The notes beneath the pieces were generated by a model. It was not told where the DNA came from, did no database searches, and worked only from the letters and a program-made list of their open reading frames with translations. This document shows, piece by piece, positions 10,207-21,935 of a DNA stretch of 64,000 bases. Within the stretch, counting starts at the first letter, position 1, and every line of letters starts with the position of its first letter. This DNA is from Brachionus manjavacas (lineage: Eukaryota > Rotifera > Eurotatoria > Ploima > Brachionidae), in contig JAHQIY010000014.1 of assembly GCA_019054805.1 (NCBI GenBank), positions 310,001 to 374,000 of the forward strand, in the 5' to 3' direction. Position numbers and translations under genes: made by a program.

Positions 10207-13002
10207 TCACGGGTGCAAAATTTTAATTTCTTTTTGCAAAATTTGCTTTGGAAACATAGAAATCTTCATCATTTCATTTATGTAATCATTAGTTAGCTGA
10301 CAATTTAGTCTAATTACATCATCACGAGTTGTGTTTTTGACTTTTACAAGCAACTTGTACAAAGGAGCTAGAGAAGTGCCAAGAACTTGAACAAAATTTT
10401 CTTTTTTTAAGCCTTCAACAATCATTTTCAAGACCATAATTGCCGAGCGTTTTACTTGGACTGACTTGTCTGTCTCGAGCAAACAGCTCAAACAATTCAA
10501 AATCTCATTAATATTAACTTGGATTGAAAAGTTGAGAAGTTTGCATGTTTCTCCCAAATTGGACAAACAACTTGACTTAAAAATTTCATCATCACACATC
10601 TTGAGACCACACAAAAACGCATCCACCAATTTAGGTGCATACATGGGCACTAGTTCATTGAAAATGCGTATAGTTTTGGTCAATACTTCACCAATTTTAA
10701 GCCTCTCTTCAACATTAAGCTTCTTTGCGTTCTTAAAATGTTCCATCAGAGGATCCAATGTGCTTTTTGGATCCAAAACAGTCAGAGCTATCATGCAATT
10801 AATTGCTGCCAAATACAAATAGCTGTCTTCGCTTTTGATACCACGTAGAGACACTTCTGTAATTTTACTCAAATTTTGCAAGCATTTTAAGTCTTTTTTC
10901 TCAATCAACTTTCTTAATTGAACATAGCCGTGGGCTTTGACCGGAATCAAAGGATCGTTGATGTCTCTTATTGCTCTAGAATAATCATCCTCGACTATTT
11001 CTTCGATTAAAACTTTTTTATTTGTTTTTATACCTAAGAAGGTCGCTATACTAACACGTAGACTTTCAATCATTTCCTCAATTTCAGAATTGGCAAACAA
11101 TTTTTTAAGATCATCCAGTCCAGGCAAGATCACTTGAAGTTTTTGTTTCACCTGATGTTCCAATTCAATTGTTCCTGTGGTAAACACTGAAATTATGCTC
11201 AAAACCAGCTGAATTAATTCGTTCGGACTCGACTCATCTTTTACCACAGGGGAAAATTTAACAAAATTTTCAATTATGATCTTACAAAATTCAATTATTT
11301 CCTCATAATTTTTAATAACTAAATTGACATCTACAAATTCAAATAATTTTGCTAATTGAGTAAAATAAACTATTTTTGAATTTATTTCTTTTGATTTTTT
11401 CTGAATATCTAGCTCGATTTGGATCAATAGTTGATTGTCAGCTAATTTTTGCTCTTGTTCTTCGACGACCAATTTTTTAAGTAAAAAAATCATAAAATTA
11501 ATCTGCAATTCTTTATAATTTTCAATTAAAAAGCTTAAAATTTGACTATGACTATCGACCATTTCTATGGTAAGTTCATCAGTGCCAGAAGAATTGATCA
11601 CAAAGTCTTTTTCCGATTCTTCTTCATCAGAAAACAGTTCCGAATTAAAGCTATAGCTTAAATCAGTGACTGACATCAGCAACTGGTGTAGTAAGCCAAC
11701 ACAATTAGGAGATAATTTGACATAGAGCTTGAGGAATTCTTCTAAGTGTTGATTGATTTGGTCACAATTTACTCTTGATTTTATTTGTATGTATGCTTTG
11801 AATAAAAAAATGACCAATTGGACAGGTATTTGGTCCAAAGTGTACATGTTTGGCTCTGTGCTTTGAACAAAAACTGTGTAGATTTTAAAGAACTCTTTCT
11901 TGAAAGATTCATGGGACATTTTGAATTCAGATCTCGGTTCTATGGCATCACGGAAACCTGCTATAATAGGTTCAGTCAGGTACTGTCGGGTAATTTCAGC
12001 ATATTTTTGAGAGAATAGTGAATAGATTGAGCCAGCAACGCGTAAAAAATGACGGGCAAACTTGATGTCTTCACTGAAGTAAAGTGACAATATTTGAGGT
12101 GCTATTATCTCAAAATATTCCTCAATGGAAACACTTTTTGGACATTGGGCTAAAATTTTAGCCACAATGTCACATTTTTTCCAGTCACTAGCCAAGCTGA
12201 CTGTGGACACAGCGTCCATTTCAGTCAAAACAGCCCTGATCACACTCATGACACTATTTGGTCTGAGCAAACATCTGGTCAATAGTTGGCCAATGCGACT
12301 GGTGAACCATAATGTCTGCGGATTGGGTCTTGTTCCTTGAGCCATTATTGAATTTGATACCAAATTAGCTCCGTCACATTCTTCAAATAAATCACAAAAT
12401 AGCCATTTGTGGAATTTATCATCGGTTTGGCATCGATTAGGTGAATAATTTAGCTGAACTAATCCGCAGATAAATTCGTGTAAATACTTTCTGTAAAAAT
12501 AAGTCCGGATCAAATTAAGATTTTGATTTTTAAATGTTTTTATTTGGTAAAAAATCAAAAAAGTCTGGTAAAGTCTTTCATTTCTGTCCTTTGGCGAGAC
12601 CAATACTCGGCCTTGGGTCAAATTTACTCCATAGCGACTTAATTTTTCAATTGGAATACCGATTCCGTCTTCAAGGTTGTAATGAATGGTAAAACAGACA
12701 ATTAGTTGACATAGTTGAGCTATGAGTTTTTCATCATTTAGGCTCAAAACACAACCACTGGAACCAATTTCAATTTGACACTCATTTAAGTCTTTCAAGA
12801 GTCCAAGTCCAATTAAGCCAAATTTCCACAAGGCATCATCAGATTTTATTTCAGCACACTTTGATGGATACTTAGATTCAAAATTAGACAAGCAATTCTC
12901 AATTATAGTGTTAAGAGAAATCTTGGATAAATTTGTTTGGTCTAATTTTGATGCAGGATTATGTAAGTCGCGGATTAGTGGCAAATTTTCGCTCATATTC
13001 AT
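10207..13002 (-). CDS. TANGO6: TANGO6-like protein (transport and Golgi organization 6)
   Basis: Single-exon 931-residue protein made largely of alpha-helical HEAT-like repeats. The C-terminal third shows the RTP1-type conserved blocks of TANGO6: around residues 660-700 an acidic stretch, then INDPLIPVKAHGYVQLRKLI, and at about 872-921 LAPLYKLLVKV followed by DDVIRLNCQLTNDYINEMM. Vertebrate TANGO6 is about 1,090 residues, so this copy is somewhat shorter but not visibly broken. The family was found in screens for Golgi organisation and secretion; its molecular action is poorly defined, and yeast Rtp1 links it to RNA polymerase II assembly or import. The gene shares a 149-bp upstream region with PPIE. 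A 150-bp copy of its 3' end lies at 24901-25050. Confidence 0.8.
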   Translation of the reverse strand: MNMSENLPLIRDLHNPASKLDQTNLSKISLNTIIENCLSNFESKYPSKCAEIKSDDALWKFGLIGLGLLKDLNECQIEIGSSGCVLSLNDEKLIAQLCQLIVCFTIHYNLEDGIGIPIEKLSRYGVNLTQGRVLVSPKDRNERLYQTFLIFYQIKTFKNQNLNLIRTYFYRKYLHEFICGLVQLNYSPNRCQTDDKFHKWLFCDLFEECDGANLVSNSIMAQGTRPNPQTLWFTSRIGQLLTRCLLRPNSVMSVIRAVLTEMDAVSTVSLASDWKKCDIVAKILAQCPKSVSIEEYFEIIAPQILSLYFSEDIKFARHFLRVAGSIYSLFSQKYAEITRQYLTEPIIAGFRDAIEPRSEFKMSHESFKKEFFKIYTVFVQSTEPNMYTLDQIPVQLVIFLFKAYIQIKSRVNCDQINQHLEEFLKLYVKLSPNCVGLLHQLLMSVTDLSYSFNSELFSDEEESEKDFVINSSGTDELTIEMVDSHSQILSFLIENYKELQINFMIFLLKKLVVEEQEQKLADNQLLIQIELDIQKKSKEINSKIVYFTQLAKLFEFVDVNLVIKNYEEIIEFCKIIIENFVKFSPVVKDESSPNELIQLVLSIISVFTTGTIELEHQVKQKLQVILPGLDDLKKLFANSEIEEMIESLRVSIATFLGIKTNKKVLIEEIVEDDYSRAIRDINDPLIPVKAHGYVQLRKLIEKKDLKCLQNLSKITEVSLRGIKSEDSYLYLAAINCMIALTVLDPKSTLDPLMEHFKNAKKLNVEERLKIGEVLTKTIRIFNELVPMYAPKLVDAFLCGLKMCDDEIFKSSCLSNLGETCKLLNFSIQVNINEILNCLSCLLETDKSVQVKRSAIMVLKMIVEGLKKENFVQVLGTSLAPLYKLLVKVKNTTRDDVIRLNCQLTNDYINEMMKISMFPKQILQKEIKILHP

Positions 13003-13151
13003 TTTAAATAATTAATTTTAAAAAAAAAATTAACTTTTATTTATAGTAATTAGAAAAAAATCACAAATATTGCAAAATAATCTTATATTAAACTTAGTAG
13101 TTTTTTTTTCAATAAATAAAATTAAAAAAAATTTATTCAAAATTTTAAGAT
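13003..13151. promoter_or_regulatory. Putative bidirectional promoter, TANGO6 / PPIE
   Basis: Only 149 bp separate the start codons of two divergently oriented housekeeping-type genes, so their core promoters must share this A/T-rich interval or overlap the coding starts. No specific factor site is recognised. Confidence 0.55.
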
Positions 13152-14081
13152 ATGGCTAATAAGAAAATTTTGTATGTTGGTGGTCTTGCTGAAGAAGTTG
13201 ATGAAAAAACGCTGCAATCGGCATTCATACCATTTGGAGAGAACACAGCTCAAATACCACTTGATTTCAAAACAGGCAAAACTAGGGGATTTGGATTTGT
13301 GGAGTTTGAATCGGTTGAGGATGCAAAAGCGGCCATTGACAATATGAATGAGTCTGAAATCTATGGTAGAACAATTCGAGTGACTTATGCTAAACCCTCG
13401 CAAATGAAGCAGGGTTCAGCAAGAGCGGTATGGACCGAAGACACCTGGTTGACAGAGTATGCTGGTAAAATTGATGACATGAACAAAGAAGAAGGTGACG
13501 AGAAGGAATCAAAGGTAGAAACTGTCAAAGTAACAATTCAGGGTAAGGATACTATCACTGAAAGTCTGCCGGCCAAAAAATTCAAAAATAATCCCAGAGT
13601 ATTTTTTGATATTCGCATAGGCAAAAAAGAGATCGGCCGTATAATTATTGAACTAAGGGCTGATGTAGTGCCAATGACTGCGGAAAATTTTCGACAGTTG
13701 TGCACACACGAAAGAGGTTTTGGTTACAAAGGGAGTTGTTTTCACAGAATTATACCTCAATTTATGTGCCAGGGTGGGGATTTTACTAAAGGAGATGGAA
13801 CTGGTGGAAAAAGTATTTATGGGACTAAATTTGCTGATGAAAATTTTGTGCTAAAACATGAGGGTTGTGGAACTTTATCGATGGCTAACTCAGGAAAAGA
13901 CACAAATGGATCTCAGTTCTTTATAACAACAGAAAAAACCGACTGGCTAGATGGAGTTCATGTTGTTTTTGGTCATGTTATTGAAGGGAAAGATGTTGTT
14001 AAAAAAATGGAAGCTGTTGGAACAAAAAGTGGTCAGCCGACTCAAACAGTAACAATTTATAACTGTGGTCAGTTAGTTTAA
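13152..14081 (+). CDS. PPIE: Peptidyl-prolyl cis-trans isomerase E (RRM-cyclophilin)
   Basis: 309 residues, single exon, close to the length of human PPIE (301). Residues about 4-82 form an RRM with RNP2 (ILYVGGL) and RNP1 (RGFGFVEF). Residues about 145-307 form a cyclophilin domain with the catalytic and cyclosporin-binding signatures [23 protein letters not shown] and [10 protein letters not shown], including the catalytic Arg in FHRIIP and the Trp of the active-site pocket. PPIE is a nuclear isomerase of the activated spliceosome that also binds RNA; the MLL1 PHD3-binding role is known in mammals. The ATG chosen gives the RRM start expected for the family. It is divergent from TANGO6 and followed by ENaC copy B on the same strand. 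Confidence 0.95.
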   Translation: MANKKILYVGGLAEEVDEKTLQSAFIPFGENTAQIPLDFKTGKTRGFGFVEFESVEDAKAAIDNMNESEIYGRTIRVTYAKPSQMKQGSARAVWTEDTWLTEYAGKIDDMNKEEGDEKESKVETVKVTIQGKDTITESLPAKKFKNNPRVFFDIRIGKKEIGRIIIELRADVVPMTAENFRQLCTHERGFGYKGSCFHRIIPQFMCQGGDFTKGDGTGGKSIYGTKFADENFVLKHEGCGTLSMANSGKDTNGSQFFITTEKTDWLDGVHVVFGHVIEGKDVVKKMEAVGTKSGQPTQTVTIYNCGQLV

Positions 14082-14387
14082 AAAAATTGAATTAAAATGA
14101 TTGAAGAAAAAATAAGAAAAATTTGTAAATAAATTTATAATTTAAAATTTTTATTTTGATACTCCCCTACAGTCAAATTTTCAGTAAGAAAAATTGATCG
14201 ACTTTTCGAAAAAAAAATTAATAATTCTTACATCTTTTAGATATTTGGTTGAAAAGAAAAAAGTTTATTTTTGTTAATTAAATATTAATAAAAATTTGAG
14301 AAAACAATTATTTATAAAAAGAAAATATAGTATTAAATTTTTATTAATAAGAACATAAAACGTTTGACAAATTGAAAAAAACATATA

Positions 14388-15938
14388 TTTTTTACATATT
14401 TCTTAAATTCAAAATGGAATCGAAATTGAGTTTAAGAGACGTGTTCAATAAATGGATAGAAGCATCAACAGCACATGGAATTTCAAAAATTTTTCTGAAC
14501 AAAAATTGGTTTCTAAAATTTTTCTGGATCCTATCTGTTTTAAGTTCAGTTGGCTATTGCATTTTCAATTTGTCACGAACATTAAACGATTTTTTGGATT
14601 TTGATGTAAACATTAAGATAACAAATGAGAGAATGGCTTCCATCCAATTTCCAACTGTGTCTTTTTGTAACAAAAATCCTTTTAACTTTAAAAAAATATC
14701 AGAGGATTCTACAAACGCAAAAAAATTCATGCAACAACTTAAAAAAAAAGCTCTAGAAAATTTGGAGAAAAATCAGACCCTCTTTGATATTATGGAAATC
14801 ATAAATTTTGATTTGAATAACAAAATTTTAGAACAAATTGATAAAATTCAAAAGCACGGCTTTAACATTGACGAGATGCTTCTTAATTGTCAATTTAATA
14901 GATTTGCATGCACAAAAGATGATTTTGAGTATTTTTCACTGGCAGAGTTTGGAAATTGTTACAAATTCAACTCAGGTAAAATTTTATCAAAAGAAGAAAT
15001 TTTAGACACTAAAACACCTGGTAAAAAAAATGGCTTGAGACTTGAGCTATTCACTGGTATTTTAGATCAGGATTTGAACTTGGGAAGATCCAGTGGCATT
15101 CATTTGTTTATACACAACCATTCAACAGTTATTTTCAGTGAATATGACTCGATTAATTTACCGAATGGATTCGAGACTGATATTGTGGTAAGTCAACAGC
15201 ATTCTTACAAATTATCCGAACCCTACAGCAATTGTATCAAAGACCCAACATCATTAGACTCCTTCCAATCTGATCTTTACAGAAAATCAATTGAATTGTT
15301 TGGAAGATACCAACAAAAAACTTGTTTGATAATGTGCTATCATGAATTCATTAAATTGCAGTGTGGTTGCTATTTTTCTGATGCATTGGGTGTTTCATTC
15401 AACTCATCTTGTAATGCGACCATGATCAGCTGTTCCAAAAAAGCTTACGAAAAGTTTCAAAATTCAGTCAAGTCTCTTGAATGCTTTGATTTGTGTCCAC
15501 ATGAATGTGAAACAGTCAGTTACAATTTCAAGATGTCTCAATTAAACTTTCCGTCTCCTTTCTACGCCGATTTGATTCTTTCTCAACAAAATTATACAGA
15601 AAATGTGAGAAATTTTACTGGTGTTGAAATGATCAAGCAAAGTGTTCTTGCAGTGAACATTTATCACGATGACATTTCTCTAACTTTGATAAATGAAACT
15701 CCTGCCAAAGATTTTTTCCAATTAGTGTCTGATATTGGTGGAATCTTGGGTATTTGTGTTGGAATGAGTGCTCTTAGTTTTCTTGAAATATTTGATCTAG
15801 CATTCAACATATTTTTCTTTTTTTTACCAAAGCATAACCAAAAAAAGGTAGAAAATTTAAATCAATAATATCATTATTTATTATTCTAGTTATTGTAATT
15901 AAAACCGTTGATTTCTTAATTTTAGCTGTAGAAATTTT
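14388..15938 (+). repeat. Recent duplicate block, copy B (partner 6682-8230)
   Basis: Same block as 6682-8230, two bases longer because of the intact eight-A run at about 15023-15030. Left identity starts at the ttttttacatattt run before the ATG; right identity ends near the shared attttagctgta. Confidence 0.85.
14414..15868 (+). CDS. DEG/ENaC-family sodium channel, copy B (intact)
   Basis: 484 residues, single exon, from the ATG at 14414. Landmarks: His21-Gly22 before TM1 (gating motif of the DEG/ENaC family), TM1 about 34-54, FPTVSFCNKNPF at 79-90, a Cys-rich extracellular region (for example CLIMCYHEF, CGCYF, CFDLCPHEC), and TM2 with DIGGILGICVGMSALSFLEIF, in which Gly449-Met-Ser451 sits at the G-x-S selectivity filter. 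Only a short cytoplasmic tail follows. The family forms trimeric amiloride-sensitive Na+ channels gated by protons, peptides (FaNaC) or force. The ligand cannot be read from sequence. It is the intact twin of the frameshifted copy at 6708-8160 and a more distant paralogue of 25683-27128 and 39010-40479. Confidence 0.92.
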   Translation: MESKLSLRDVFNKWIEASTAHGISKIFLNKNWFLKFFWILSVLSSVGYCIFNLSRTLNDFLDFDVNIKITNERMASIQFPTVSFCNKNPFNFKKISEDSTNAKKFMQQLKKKALENLEKNQTLFDIMEIINFDLNNKILEQIDKIQKHGFNIDEMLLNCQFNRFACTKDDFEYFSLAEFGNCYKFNSGKILSKEEILDTKTPGKKNGLRLELFTGILDQDLNLGRSSGIHLFIHNHSTVIFSEYDSINLPNGFETDIVVSQQHSYKLSEPYSNCIKDPTSLDSFQSDLYRKSIELFGRYQQKTCLIMCYHEFIKLQCGCYFSDALGVSFNSSCNATMISCSKKAYEKFQNSVKSLECFDLCPHECETVSYNFKMSQLNFPSPFYADLILSQQNYTENVRNFTGVEMIKQSVLAVNIYHDDISLTLINETPAKDFFQLVSDIGGILGICVGMSALSFLEIFDLAFNIFFFFLPKHNQKKVENLNQ

Positions 15939-16407
15939 ACGACTTAATTATAATTCCTTTAAAGTATAATTTCTGATTTTAATATCAATTTTTAAAGGAT
16001 TTTTTTTCTTATTTTTATTTAATTTTATTTTACTTAAAGGATTTAATTAATTTAAGATGAAAAATTCGCCCCCTAGGCTTGACTAACGTTGCTGAATAAA
16101 AATTGTTATTTTACAGCTCATTTATAGAGTTAATAAAAAATTTTTTTCATATTTTTGTATATTTTTGGCGCTTTCTGTAAAAAGCCTCAATCATTAAATA
16201 TCTAAAATAAGATTTTTCTCTTTTTAATTTGTTATTTATTCTTTCAAAGAAAAATTTATTAACTTTATTAAATTTTTAAATTCTTTTTTTTATTATTATT
16301 TATTTTATTATTCAATTCAATCGAGGGACGTCCGTCTAACCTATGAAGGCCGGCTGAATCCATTTATTAAATAAAAATGAAAAGGACAAAATAAAATAAA
16401 GTCAAAC
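15939..16407. other. Intergenic AT-rich region with a possible retroelement 3' end
   Basis: No gene. At about 16285-16362 a GC-richer patch (cgagggacgtccgtc ... gaaggccggctgaatcc) adjoins an AT tail rich in tattattattta. Read on the minus strand this looks like a retrotransposon 3' end with an AATA-type tail. Support is weak. Confidence 0.35.
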
Positions 16408-17730
16408 GGGGTAAAACCGTGAATTCTTTTATTTGATCGCTAATTAGTTGTGAGATTTATTTTTTTTTTCGAAAAAAATATAAAATAATAAAAGAAAATA
16501 TTGTCTTTAATTTAAAAAAAACTTTATTTAAAATAAAAGAACGGTTCAAAAGTTATAGTTAAAATAAAATAAGATCTTTCATTAGCGTTTCAACGCTTAC
16601 ATTGGGGTATATCCGTGAATTACATAAATTCAAGCAATTAAAATACACAAAAAAGTGTAAGAAAATATATGTATCCTATTTTAAAACCAAATTTATCTAT
16701 TTAGACACTTTTTTGAACAAAAAAATTCCAAAGTTAAATCAAAGCCTCTTGGAAGGCATTTCACACATGACCATTTGTTACATTTCTCACAAGAAATCCA
16801 TTTGTTTTGATTTGTTTTGACTTTTCCAAATACTGTTTTACATTTGAAACAACTTTTTTGGTCGTTCATTGAAGATATTTCAATTCAGACTCTTCTTCAT
16901 CACTGATTATTGTCACTTTTTTCCTCTTTTTGTTCAGTCTAAACTTCATTTTCTTTTAATCCTCGTTTTTTTGTTGACGTTTTCTCTTTATTTGCTGAAA
17001 TAGTGTTTCACAAAGTTTCTAATGCTATCAAAATAAATACCATGACCCCAATCAGCTAATTGTTTGATCACTTCAACTAAAAGCGTTTCAAATTCTTTAG
17101 GGATCCATGGGGTAGCACCTTTACCATTTGCAGGTTTTTTATACTTTTCGTTGATTCGGTCGTTAAGTGTTGAATATGGAATGTTAAAGCGCATAGAAGC
17201 TTGATTTTTGTTTAATTTTTTAGCTTCAATTTCGGCAAAGGCTATTTGTAAAGTTTCTTCGCTGTAATCTTTTTGGGTTTTTTGGAAGTTACTTCTCGGC
17301 ATTTTTAAAAAGTTTTTTTTTTTTAAATCAATCAAATAGAAAATAGAAAAACTATTTATTGCAATAAATTAAATTAACGGTTTAACCCCAATCCCATTTT
17401 TTTCTTAAACTTATTTTATTTTAAACTAACAAAAAATCGGTTAAGTTTTTCAATAAGAAATTCGTAATCAGCATCAAAAAATACATACAACAGTGTTCTT
17501 TGTTCAAATTTTTACCAATTATCAAGAAAGTTTTTTTGAGGATCGGCATTTTCTTTTAAGTAGCGAAGATTAGTCGTTTAAATGGTATAAAAAACAAATA
17601 AAAAATTCTCTTTTATTGGTCATTTTTATTAACAAAGACGTTCTTTATATTCTTTTTTTTTATTTAAAAGAAAAATTTTTTTTCATAGAAAAGTTATAGT
17701 CATTCAAAGAAGAATTCACGGTTTTACCCC
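16408..17730 (-). mobile_element. Internally deleted pogo/Tigger-like DNA transposon
   Basis: A 21-bp inverted repeat, GGGGTAAAACCGTGAATTCTT, lies at 16408-16428 and in reverse complement at 17710-17730, bracketing 1,323 bp. Between them, on the minus strand, are the two ends of a pogo-type transposase but not its catalytic core. A related subterminal motif (ggggtatatccgtgaatt) occurs near 16606. A clear TA target-site duplication is not visible at these borders, so the true ends may lie slightly further out. The element is non-autonomous. Confidence 0.72.
16720..17302 (-). pseudogene. Pogo-like transposase remnant (HTH and zinc finger kept, DDE core lost)
   Basis: From the ATG at 17302 an open frame runs to 16988. 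It has a Pipsqueak-type helix-turn-helix (SEETLQIAFAEI, then NKNQASMRFNIPYSTLNDRI), the N-terminal DNA-binding domain of pogo/Tigger transposases. Nearer the left end, at about 16740-16855, another minus-strand reading gives CFKC ... WISCEKCNKWSCVKC, the C-terminal PHD-like zinc finger often found in these transposases, preceded by an acidic stretch (IISDEEESE). The DDE endonuclease, usually 200 or more residues, is absent between them, so the protein cannot catalyse transposition. Confidence 0.7.
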
Positions 17731-18004
17731 ATTAACGGTTCAACCCTGAATTACTATACTAAGTTTAAATTGTAAAAACTAAGATTGTGATACAATGTAA
17801 AATTTTAATTTATCATAAATAATTTTTATGCACCAAATCAAATTTTTTAAACATTGATTTAAAATTCTTTATAATAAAAAAAATATAAAAAAGTATTACA
17901 TCATTCTATTTATTTATTTATTGAAACACCTCCATCATTTATTCTATACCTCCATCCTCTTTTATTTATTTTATACTGGAAATTGACCACAATAGTAAAA
18001 TGAC

Positions 18005-18310
18005 ATATTTTTATTTATCTATTTAATGATCTGTACCGAGCTAGTGTTCCTTCAGAATAAAAAAAAAGTTAAATAAGAAAATATAAAAAAAAGGATAAAT
18101 AAGTCTAAATAAAGAAAATAAAATTAGTTGAAATAGCTAGAGGTTAGACATGTTTAAATATTTGATAGTTCAGGACAAAAAGTGGAAATAGTAAGATAGC
18201 TATTAGAAAATGGATTTGGGCATGCAATATATCTTGATTCAAAGTCTGCTTTGTATTCCTCCACCAATATGACAGTCAGTGGAATAGAATGACCCAGGAT
18301 TTCTTCTATT
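18005..18310 (-). mobile_element. 3' fragment of the jockey-like retrotransposon
   Basis: Starts with the family 3' signature (plus-strand reading ctgtaccgagctagtgttccttcagaat) and continues with sequence alignable by eye to 19110-19440 (for example caatatatcttgattc and tttgtattcct). It is older and more diverged than that copy. 17731-18004 and 18311-19084 show no other feature. Confidence 0.6.
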
Positions 18311-19291
18311 CGAAAATTTTTCACTCATAAAATGTGACTCAATTACAAGAAATTAATAGCTATTTTTTTCTTCTATTAAGAACTAGAAAAATGCATGTTT
18401 TACATGAGAGATTATTTATAAATTTTCTTTTAAACAAGACACATATTCTCTAGAAAAACAACTCAAATAAAGGAAAATTTTTGACTGAAATACAAGCAAG
18501 TTTCTTCTATTTGAGGAAATACGGTAGCATTTTCACCGATGCTTCATTCTTGAATCATCTCATTAATTATGATTGTATTATTTGGATTAAAGCCAAGAAA
18601 ACGTTCATGAGCTAAATTAATTGATTGCGAAGTGTTATTGGTTCTTAGACTTTTTCAATTTGCTTTTGAATTTTCTAAATAGATGTTTCGATTTTGACTT
18701 TCCCTTTCAATTGAACTGATCATGAGAAAATTCAGTTTTTCAAACAGAAATTAAACGAAACAAACTTAGTTAGTTGGCATTTGTAAACAATTTCAGAATT
18801 TCTTTGAAAAGATTCGAGAAAAATTGCTTGGAATCATTTAATTTTATTTTTGAAAAGCCATTAATAAAATTTTTATTTTTATTTATTTAGATATTGCCTA
18901 AAGCTTTTTAAATTACCGAAATAATAAGTAAAAAATAACCAAAATTATAAAATCAGCCAGTTTAGAAGAATTCCTTGCTCTAATAGCCAAAAGCGATGAA
19001 GCTGGTACATCCAATAATTCTAGGAGTCGATATTTAGTGATAATTCATGTTCAGTTGTTTATTCAGTTTATCAGCTCTTATTATTATTTTTTTTTATTTA
19101 TTTATTTGTTTTCTGTACCGAGCAAGAGCTCCTTCAGAATAAGAATAAAAAAATAAAATTAAAATAAAATTAAAGTTATTAAAATTAGATAAAAAAAAAA
19201 GAATCAAAATAGAGTAAATAAGCTAAAAAAATGAAAGTTGAAAAGACATAAATTGGAAAAGATTGTTTCATGTGGCACATGTTAAAATAGT

Positions 19292-21870
19292 TCAAGTTTC
19301 AGGAAAAAAAGAAGAAATAGTAAGGTAGCAATTACACAATGGAGTTGGGTATTCAATATATCTTGATTCGAAACCTTCTTTGTATTCCTTCACCAGTCTT
19401 TTAACCAATGGAATAGATTGACTCAGTCCTGTCCCAACATATTTCTCACTCAACTCAAAAAGACGATTCGAGACTGTTAGTAATTTTAGTTTATTAAAAG
19501 TCTCATGATGCAACATGTTGGAAGGAGTATCATATTTTAACTTAAGGATAGATCTTACTGCTGTATTCTGAATTGCTTGTAGTTTTTTGATATTATTTTC
19601 TGAAAATGAATTCAAGCAAGGAAAAGAATAGTCTTAAATCCATCCGACTAAAGATTTAAATAAATTTCCTAGTGTGTTTTGATTGAGACCCCATTTTTTG
19701 TTTGACAATATCTTAATAATATTTAGCCTTTTGTTGCAGCGTTCTTTAATTTCGTCTACAAGTATATTAAAGTTAAACTTAGAATCAAATTTAATACCAA
19801 GAAACTTGATTTCTTTTTGGCTCACTATTCTGTTACCATAGATTTTTAAGTTTAGACTATCACCATTCATTATTTGTTTTGTTTCTTTTTGGGATGTCAT
19901 TAATATATATACTAAATAAAAGAGGACTAATTACTGAGCCTTGAGGAACACCTGCAGTTATTTTATATTCTTCGCTCAGATGATCATTCACATTTACCTT
20001 GAATCTCCTAGAATCTAAAAAGGATCTAATCCAGTTAGTCAAGTAATGAGGTGGATTCATTTTAATCAATTTAAAAAGTAGACCTTCATGCCAAACCTTA
20101 TTAAAGGCTTTAGAAATATTAAAAAAAAAGGATGCAAACTCTTTTTTTTCTATTAAATGATTCCACAATTTTTTGAATTAAAAAGAAAAGATTATCTGAT
20201 GTTCGCCAGTGTTTCCTAAATCCAGATTGCTCCTGGATAAGGAGTGAATTTTTTTCCAAATAATTGTATAATCTTGAAAATACTATGCGTTCCAGGAGCT
20301 TTCCTTAACTACTCGTTATACTAATTGGTCTATAATTTAAAGGATCTTGGATTGAAAGAAGAGGCTTTTTTTTGAATCATAGTAATGTACGATGTTTTCC
20401 ATGCTTAAGGGACTCTACCTTCTCGAAAGATAAATTAAAAAGTTCTATTATTTCTATTGATTAATTTCTAGGTAAGTTTTTTAACATTAGATTATGAATT
20501 TTGTCAGGTCCTGATGCCGCTTCATTTTTCAATCTTTTTAATGCCATAATTAATGCATTTAAGCAAATTGAATCATTAAAATTAGACTGATCATAATTTC
20601 TAAAGAATTCAGAGTTAGAATTAAGTATTTCGAAATCTTTATCAAGATCTTTTAAATCAGAAATAGGACTAAATATTGAAGATAGGAGTTCTCCAAAGCA
20701 TTTTCCCTATTCTTCATTAGTTTTGAATTTCTTGTCATTTAAAAACAAATTTGGGACTAAATTTTATCCTTTTTTTGATCTAAATTTATTTATTTTTTTC
20801 CAGAATGGTCTACTTGTCAGTGGGTTTTTTCCCATTTACTCAATAAAATCAAACCAATTTTGATTCCAGAATTTTTTTAAAGAGGCCTTTAACTCAAATG
20901 TAAGTTGATTAAATTTTTTCTTGAGATTTTGACAGCGAGTTTTTTGAAAGTTTCTTCTTACTATCCTGCGTTCTTTTATCAGAATAACAATGTTCGGGGG
21001 AAGACTGGTTTTGGAGATTTTCTGAGAATGATAAGGAATGCTTTTATGTGAAGTAGAAATAATTTTTTCTGTAATTTTATCATTTAGTTGATCTATTGTG
21101 AGGGAACCTTCAGTGATATTCACTATTTCGGAATTTAAAATCTCGCTGAATAATTGCCAGTTTGCTTTCTTATAGTTAAACTTTTTAGCTGCTGATTTAT
21201 TTTCTAATTGATAGCCCATAGAAATGGATGCTTCGATTGGGAAATGGTCACTAGTCATGTCTTGACAATTTAGGACACAAAAGTCAGTAATTTTGTCAAT
21301 TAATGAAGATGAAACTAAAAAAAGATCAAGAATTTCAAAGTAATTCCTATTAAAAAATTTGAAAGTAGTACGCTTATTATTGATTACTGAAAAAGTCTAA
21401 CTCATTGATTATTCTTTCTAACATAATGCCGTTTTCATTTTCCCCTACACACCCTATTTGCTTTGTTCTGGCGTTAAGATCACCATCTAAAATGTAGTTT
21501 TTACATTTTTTATTAACTGTTTTAAAGAACTCAAAGTTCAGAAGCACATTGGGTGGATTATAAGAACAAATATAAACTATTCATTATTCTTTCCTAAGTT
21601 CATTTTTATACAAAGGATTTCGGAATTGAATTCCTCATAAGAGAAATCTTGTAAAAATTCAATTCCTTCTTTAATTAAAATAGCTACTCCTCCTCCATAC
21701 TTGTTGCGTGGTTTTGTTATGAATTGATAATTGTGAAAATCAAGATAAATATTTTCCTCACTTAAATCTTTCTTTAGTTCATTGAGAAAAATAATGTCCG
21801 AACATTTTTGAGCTAAAAAATTGGCTAAGAGATGACCCTACTAGGTAAATGAAGACAATTCCAGTGTGTA
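19292..21870 (-). pseudogene. Retrotransposon ORF2 (AP endonuclease + reverse transcriptase), broken
   Basis: Endonuclease signatures are readable in several frames between about 21870 and 21240 (GGGVAILIKEGI, SYNPPN, YILDGDLNAR, TSDHFPI). The RT appears at 20168-19860 (FNISKAFNKVWH, VPQGSVISPLLFSIYIND). The segment that should carry the YADD/FADD active site is lost near 19860-19900, and the thumb-like part follows at 19900-19634 (KFLGIKFDSKFNF), then the C-terminal region to 19292. At least four frame breaks are present. Confidence 0.75.
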
Positions 21871-21935
21871 ATTACTAACCATGTTTTATTAAGAGGTTTT
21901 GTTCTTAAATTTGATTTATTTATTGATCTTCTTGT

